Positions 4,407 through 8,184 of a DNA stretch of 8,184 nucleotides are shown piece by piece. How positions within the stretch are numbered: the first letter of the stretch is position 1; every line of letters starts with the position of its first letter. The translations under genes were made by a program, and so were the position numbers. The notes beneath the pieces are model-generated. The model was not told where the DNA came from. It was given only the letters and a program-made list of their open reading frames with translations, and did not search any database. Location of the stretch: NCBI GenBank assembly GCA_003222235.1, contig QHVD01000294.1:1-8184 (forward strand), read 5' to 3'. Source of the stretch: Gemmatimonadota bacterium. GTDB taxonomy: Bacteria > Gemmatimonadota > Gemmatimonadetes > Gemmatimonadales > GWC2-71-9.

Positions 4407-5108
4407 ATGAAGCTCGTCCTCTTCGACATCGACGGCACGCTGCTGTGGACGGACGGCGCCGGCCGGCGCGCGATTCATCGCGCCCTGCTGGACGAGGTCG
4501 GGACGGCGGGGCCGATCGAGCGCTATCGGTTCGACGGGAAGACGGACCCCCAGATCGTGCGAGAGCTGCTCGCGCTCGCGGGGCATCCGGACGCGAGCGA
4601 CGAGGCCCGTATCCAGGCCGTGTGCCGGCGCTATGTCGCCCTGCTGAGTAGGGAGCTTGCGAAGCCCACGCAGTCCACCAAGCTCATGGTGGGGATCGTC
4701 GAGCTGCTAGACGCGCTAGCGGAGGCGGAGAGGGACGGCCGGGCACTGGTGGGCCTGCTCACGGGAAACCTCGCGCCCGGGGCGGCGCTCAAGCTGCGGT
4801 CGGCGGGGCTCGACCCGGCGCGCTTCCGCGTCGGAGCGTTCGGGTCGGACTCGCACCGCCGCTCCGACCTCCCCCTGGTCGCGGCGACCCGGGCGGCGGC
4901 GCTCACCGGGGACACCTTTGCCGGGCAGGACGTCGTCGTCGTGGGCGACACGCCGGAGGACGTGGCGTGCGGTCGCCAGGTCGGGGCGCGCGCCCTGGCC
5001 GTCGCCACCGGATTCTACGACGCAGCTGCCCTGCGCGCCGCCGGCGCGCCATACGTGTTCGAAACGCTCGCCGACACGGCGGCGGTGCTCGACGCCATTT
5101 TCGCTTGA
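4407..5108 (+). CDS. HAD-superfamily hydrolase (phosphoglycolate phosphatase-like)
   Basis: 233-residue cytoplasmic phosphatase-type HAD protein. Motif I is FDIDGT with nucleophile D7 and acid/base D9; motif II is LLTGN with T119; a basic residue for motif III is likely R151 or R152 in GSDSHRRSDLPL; motif IV is VVVGDTPEDV with D181 and D185 binding magnesium. Residues about 15-90 form the small helical cap inserted after motif I. The substrate is not readable; this subfamily is annotated as phosphoglycolate phosphatase-like or beta-phosphoglucomutase-like. The ATG at 4407 places MKLVLFDIDGT exactly as in relatives and follows a TATCTT box directly; an in-frame GTG at 4380 would add nine residues from inside the G-rich repeat and is less likely. 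It probably heads an operon with the membrane-anchored protein (37 bases downstream) and acpS. Confidence 0.93.
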   Translation: MKLVLFDIDGTLLWTDGAGRRAIHRALLDEVGTAGPIERYRFDGKTDPQIVRELLALAGHPDASDEARIQAVCRRYVALLSRELAKPTQSTKLMVGIVELLDALAEAERDGRALVGLLTGNLAPGAALKLRSAGLDPARFRVGAFGSDSHRRSDLPLVAATRAAALTGDTFAGQDVVVVGDTPEDVACGRQVGARALAVATGFYDAAALRAAGAPYVFETLADTAAVLDAIFA

Positions 5109-5145
5109 GCGGTTCCGTCGGCTTGATGAGCTCGACTTCAAGGAC

Positions 5146-5880
5146 ATGACCGCGCCCCTCAAGATCTTGATGCCCCTGCGCGTGCCCGAGCTGGCGCCGT
5201 CGCTCGGCCGCCTGCTCGTGCCGCGCCGCCTGGCCGAGCCCTGGGTGCCGATCGACGACGTCCGGGAGGAGCTCGCGACGCGGGTCATCGAGCTCGGCGG
5301 AGAGGCCCGCGCCGCGGCGGTGCGTGAGGATCGCGAACGGGTGCTGGAAGCGGTCGGCCGCCGGGCGTGGCTCGCGGCGTGGGAGCACGCCGTCGGGCGC
5401 GCCGCCCAGCGCGTGACCGCCGCGCTCGACACCCGGATGGAGCGCGCCGCTCGCCGGGTACGGATGCCGCGCCGCCGGTGGCGGCGCGGGCTGCTCTCGG
5501 CCTCGGAGAAGCGGGCCGTCGCCGCCCGACTGGCGTCGGGCGGTGAGCACCTAGTCGGCGCGCTCGACGCCCTCGACGCCGCTGCTGGCCGGGTGCGGGA
5601 GGCGAGCGTGCTCGACAAGGGCGTGCACGCCGAGTGGCAGGACGCTGTGCGCACCGCGGCGCGGCGCCTCGAGGCGGCTTGGCTCGCACTCGAAGCCGGG
5701 GTGGCGGAGGAAGAGCGGCGTTGGGCTCCGGAGATCGAGGCCATCGAGCGCTGGCGACCGGGACTCTGGCCGGTGTTCGCCCTCTGGGCGCCCGTCGCGG
5801 CGGCGCTGCTCTGGTTGGGATTCGTCCTCGGTGGTTACCTGCCCGCGCCTCCCTGGCTCGCCGCCCTGCTGGGCTTCTAG
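5146..5880 (+). CDS. Unrecognised helical protein with C-terminal membrane segment
   Basis: 244-residue protein that I cannot assign to a family. The first ~35 residues are Pro- and Leu-rich; about 36-200 are charged, Ala/Arg/Glu-rich and strongly helical, with a very basic patch RMPRRRWRRG at 106-115; about 206-229 form one hydrophobic segment (LWPVFALWAPVAAALLWLGF), followed by GGYLPAPPWLAALLGF at the end. The layout suggests a tail-anchored protein with a soluble cytoplasmic part and a basic region. The ATG at 5146 is preceded by AAGGA only one base away, which is too close for a good SD; ATG 5170 (residue 9) is an alternative. No GTG or TTG lies in frame between the HAD stop and 5146. It lies between the HAD gene and acpS (11 bases before it), so it is probably co-transcribed with both. 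Confidence 0.75.
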   Translation: MTAPLKILMPLRVPELAPSLGRLLVPRRLAEPWVPIDDVREELATRVIELGGEARAAAVREDRERVLEAVGRRAWLAAWEHAVGRAAQRVTAALDTRMERAARRVRMPRRRWRRGLLSASEKRAVAARLASGGEHLVGALDALDAAAGRVREASVLDKGVHAEWQDAVRTAARRLEAAWLALEAGVAEEERRWAPEIEAIERWRPGLWPVFALWAPVAAALLWLGFVLGGYLPAPPWLAALLGF

Positions 5881-5891
5881 AGAGCGCCGCC

Positions 5892-6278
5892 GTGTCCGCG
5901 ATCGGCGTCGGCGTCGATCTGGTGGAGGTCGCCCGGGTGAGCGGGATCATTCGGGACAAGGGGTCACGCGTGTTCGCGCGGCTGCTCACGCTCGCCGAGC
6001 GCCAGTATTGCGAGAGCCGGCCGGATCCCGCCACCCACGTTGCCGTACGCCTCGCCGCCAAGGAAGCCGTGTACAAGGCGCTTCAGGGGAGCGCGGCGGC
6101 GCGCGGCATCGGCTGGCGCGAGATCGAGGTCACGCGGACGGCCGACGGCCGCCCGAACGTGACTCTTACCGGGGTCGCCGCCGCGCGGGCTCACGAGCTC
6201 GGCGTGCAGCGGGTGCTCTTGTCCCTGTCCCACACCCACGAGGCGGCGGTCGCGGTGGCGGTGTTGGAAAGCGCGTGA
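5892..6278 (+). CDS. acpS: Holo-[acyl-carrier-protein] synthase
   Basis: 128-residue AcpS-type phosphopantetheinyl transferase. It moves 4'-phosphopantetheine from CoA to the conserved Ser of apo-ACP, enabling fatty acid synthesis in the cytoplasm. Seen: GVGVDLVEVARV near the N-terminus with Mg-binding D9; FARLLTLAERQYC (28-40); the signature VRLAAKEAVYKAL (52-64) with E58; and LSLSHTHEAAVAVAV (110-124). Length is typical for the family. The GTG start at 5892 gives the expected N-terminus directly before IGVGVDL; GAGAG around the preceding stop codon (5880-5884) is a weak SD about 7 bases away. It is the last gene of the apparent HAD operon. No clear terminator follows before the next promoter-like region. 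Confidence 0.96.
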   Translation: MSAIGVGVDLVEVARVSGIIRDKGSRVFARLLTLAERQYCESRPDPATHVAVRLAAKEAVYKALQGSAAARGIGWREIEVTRTADGRPNVTLTGVAAARAHELGVQRVLLSLSHTHEAAVAVAVLESA

Positions 6279-6291
6279 GTACTTCAGGGCA

Positions 6292-6320
6292 TTGAATTCC
6301 CGACAAATTTACTCTAGTAT
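6292..6320 (+). promoter_or_regulatory. Candidate sigma-70 promoter before the iron permease
   Basis: TTGAAT (6292-6297) and TAGTAT (6315-6320) with exactly 17 bases between them, in an AT-rich pocket (about 6290-6322) that stands out from the GC-rich surroundings. Each box matches four of six consensus bases. The difficulty is that the most plausible start codon (TTG 6321) would then lie upstream of the transcript start, so either the promoter or that start is wrong. Confidence 0.4.
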
Positions 6321-8184
6321 TTGGGCCCCTGGATCAGAACCGTTCTCATCTACCGTAGCCTCTTTCTCGACTTGCTCTTGAGCGTCTGCCTCGCGGTCCG
6401 TGCCGTGGGGCAGGGGGACTCTCTTTCCGTCGCGCGGCGCATCGTCGCCGCAACGTCTTTGGCCGGGAAGGAATACGCCGCAGGCGTCGCGCCGCAGACG
6501 GGGATGGGTAGGGCGGTCCGCGTCACGGCGCCGGCCGAGGTTGACGAAGCGCGGCAGTTCCTGGACCAGGCCCGGCTCGATGTTCCGTACCTGCCGGTCG
6601 CGGTGCAGGCAGTCGCCGACGCCGAGCTCGCAGGGCTCCGAGCAATGATCGACCGTGCCGCGCCTCCCGATTCGGTTTCGTTGCGGGCCGAAGCCCTCGT
6701 CGGTCGCATCGCCGCGGCCGCGGGTGGTGCGCTCGACCCCTTCCCCGTGCGGCCGCCTCCGCTGGCGCGCGGCGCCGCGGCCTACCGTGAGCAGTGCCTC
6801 CAGTGCCACGGTCCCGCAGGCCTGGGTGATGGTCCCAAGGCGAAGGGCCTCAAGGGACCGCCGCCGGCGAACCTCGCCGACCGCTCGGCGATGAGCACGG
6901 TTTCGCCGGTGGACGTATACCGGAAGGTGACAATCGGCGTCGCGGGGACGGCGATGCCCCAGTTCGATGAGACGCTGACGCCCGCGGATCGTTGGGCGGT
7001 CGCGACCTACATCGCGACGTTCCGCGCGAACGACCGCGCGGTGCGCGAGGGTGAGGGGCTGTACGCGGTCGAGTGCGCCGCGTGTCACGGTGTCGTGGGC
7101 GCAGGCGACGGGCCGCTCGCGGCGTCGCTTTCGGTCCGCCCGCCGGCCCTGCGGGACCTGGCGGTGCAGGGGCGGTTCACCGACCAGGAGGTCGAGCAGC
7201 TGATCCTGCGCGGCCGTCCCGGCACGCCGATGCCCGGGTTCGCCCGCGCACTCGATCCGGATGCGGCGGACCGGATCGTGGCGTTCCTGCGGGTGCTGCC
7301 GACCGCCGAGCGGCAGCAATACCGGGCCTCGCCCGCCGCCGCCACGTTTTCGACCGTGCGGCGCCAGCTCGACTCCGCGGTTGCGCTCCGCTCCGACAAA
7401 GTGGCCTTCGACGCCTATCTCACCTTCGAGGAGGTGGAGACGGACGTCCGCGCTCGAAACGCCGCGCTCGCGGGCGAGCTCGAGGATGCTTTCGCCGCCC
7501 TGCGCACCCGCGCGGCGGCGGGGGCGAGCGGCGAGGAGCTCGAGGCGATCCACGCGCGGCTGCTCTCCGGGCTCGAGCGGGCGGAGCGCCTGGTGGCGGA
7601 CAGGGGTTCGTCCACGAACCTGTTCATGCAATCCTTCGTGCTGCTGCTGCGTGAGGGGTTCGAAGCGATCCTCATCGTCGCCGCGCTCATGACGTTCCTC
7701 GCGAAGGCGGGTGCGACCGAGCGGCGCCGCCACGTGGCACAGGGCGCCTGGGCGGCGGTCGCGGCGAGCGCGGTCACGGCCGTGCTCATCGAGGCGCTGT
7801 TCGAGCTCACGCCGGGTCAACGGGAGGCGTTCGAGGGCGTCACGCTGCTGCTCGCCACCGCCGTGCTGTTTTACGTGAGCTACTGGCTGCTCACCAAGAT
7901 CGAAGTGGCCAAGTGGAACGCGTTCGTGAAGGGCCGAATGCAGGAGGCGCTCCAAACCAGGTCGGGTTTCGCCCTGTCGTCGGTGGCGTTCCTGGCGGTG
8001 TATCGGGAGGGCTTCGAGACCATCCTCTTCTACAAGGCGCTCCTCACGTCGGGAAGCTCGCCCGGAGCGGGGGGGTCGGGGACGGCAGCGGTGGTGGGCG
8101 GTCTGCTGGTCGGCGCCGTGGCCCTGGCGCTGGTCTACCTGGGGATCTACCGCTTCGGCCTCAAGGTGCCGCTCCGGCCGTTCT
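6321..8184 (+). CDS. Cytochrome c/FTR1 family iron permease fusion (3' partial)
   Basis: Membrane iron-uptake protein fused to c-type cytochrome domains; 621 residues are visible and the frame runs off the right edge. Order, counting from TTG 6321: a hydrophobic N-terminal signal or anchor (about 5-28, RTVLIYRSLFLDLLLSVCLA); a periplasmic helical stretch; cytochrome c domain 1 with CLQCH at 159-163 (6795-6809) and likely axial Met in GTAMPQF (212); cytochrome c domain 2 with CAACH at 252-256 (7074-7088) and GTPMPGF (Met 304); a helical linker (about 330-435, DAYLTFEEVETDVRARN); then the FTR1 permease with LLREGFEAIL (REGFE at 444) and AVYREGFETI (REGFE at 562). The two RExxE motifs are the iron-binding sites of FTR1/EfeU. 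Known: FTR1 permeases couple ferrous oxidation to ferric import, so the hemes plausibly take the electron. The start is uncertain: an in-frame TAG lies at 6315-6317 and no ATG or SD fits; GTG 6405 would remove the signal segment. Confidence 0.92.
   Translation, partial: MGPWIRTVLIYRSLFLDLLLSVCLAVRAVGQGDSLSVARRIVAATSLAGKEYAAGVAPQTGMGRAVRVTAPAEVDEARQFLDQARLDVPYLPVAVQAVADAELAGLRAMIDRAAPPDSVSLRAEALVGRIAAAAGGALDPFPVRPPPLARGAAAYREQCLQCHGPAGLGDGPKAKGLKGPPPANLADRSAMSTVSPVDVYRKVTIGVAGTAMPQFDETLTPADRWAVATYIATFRANDRAVREGEGLYAVECAACHGVVGAGDGPLAASLSVRPPALRDLAVQGRFTDQEVEQLILRGRPGTPMPGFARALDPDAADRIVAFLRVLPTAERQQYRASPAAATFSTVRRQLDSAVALRSDKVAFDAYLTFEEVETDVRARNAALAGELEDAFAALRTRAAAGASGEELEAIHARLLSGLERAERLVADRGSSTNLFMQSFVLLLREGFEAILIVAALMTFLAKAGATERRRHVAQGAWAAVAASAVTAVLIEALFELTPGQREAFEGVTLLLATAVLFYVSYWLLTKIEVAKWNAFVKGRMQEALQTRSGFALSSVAFLAVYREGFETILFYKALLTSGSSPGAGGSGTAAVVGGLLVGAVALALVYLGIYRFGLKVPLRPF

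Noticed and set aside
4097..4651. Plus-strand frame bridging the NlpC/P60 and HAD genes
   Set aside because: Product is Arg/Gly-rich without motifs and overlaps two well-supported genes in other frames.
6309..7955. Long open frame on the minus strand (548 codons)
   Set aside because: It lies wholly antisense to the cytochrome c/FTR1 gene, whose heme and RExxE motifs are clear. The minus-strand product is Arg/His/Gly-rich with no motif, as expected of GC-rich shadow frames.
1..8184. CRISPR arrays, tRNA or rRNA genes, transposases, prophage genes
   Set aside because: None seen. The only repeated structures are the palindrome cluster, the duplicated 5' segment and the G-rich hairpin.

Overview
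The window is GC-rich, densely coded bacterial chromosome with no RNA genes, transposase or CRISPR array. The cytochrome c-FTR1 fusion, the dense GC-rich coding and several starts lacking a Shine-Dalgarno (SD) sequence but sitting just behind a TAnnTT box would fit a Gemmatimonadota-like or similar GC-rich environmental lineage. That placement is a guess; nothing here fixes the taxon.

Left part (1-2093): an NtrC-type regulator enters from the left edge and is followed after 8 bases by a 62-residue protein with four CxxC pairs in FYVE/RING-like order. A convergent gene encodes a receiver-only response regulator with a coiled-coil tail. The NtrC-type protein is doubly altered: the phospho-accepting Asp of its receiver is Glu, and the sigma-54 contact loop GAFTGA reads GGFVKA. 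The other AAA+ motifs and the Fis-type helix-turn-helix look intact.

Middle part (2094-4322): a 57-base divergent promoter region, a P1-family (DmpA-like, S58) self-processing aminopeptidase, then a C40 (NlpC/P60) cell-wall peptidase with an SH3-like region. The pair suggests turnover of cell-wall or D-amino-acid-containing peptides. Between them lies the oddest stretch of the window. The first ~50 bases of the NlpC/P60 gene are present twice. Between the two copies sit four near-perfect palindromes at 27-29 base spacing, arranged as two inverted copies of a unit with variable stems and a conserved CTCGGCCYCT linker. A 59-codon frame with a good SD runs through this and overlaps the peptidase start as ATGA.

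Right part (4323-8184): a G-rich intergenic repeat, then an apparent operon of a HAD phosphatase, an unrecognised protein with a C-terminal membrane segment, and acpS (holo-ACP synthase). After a short AT-rich gap with a plausible sigma-70 promoter comes a cytochrome c/FTR1 iron permease fusion, cut off by the right edge.
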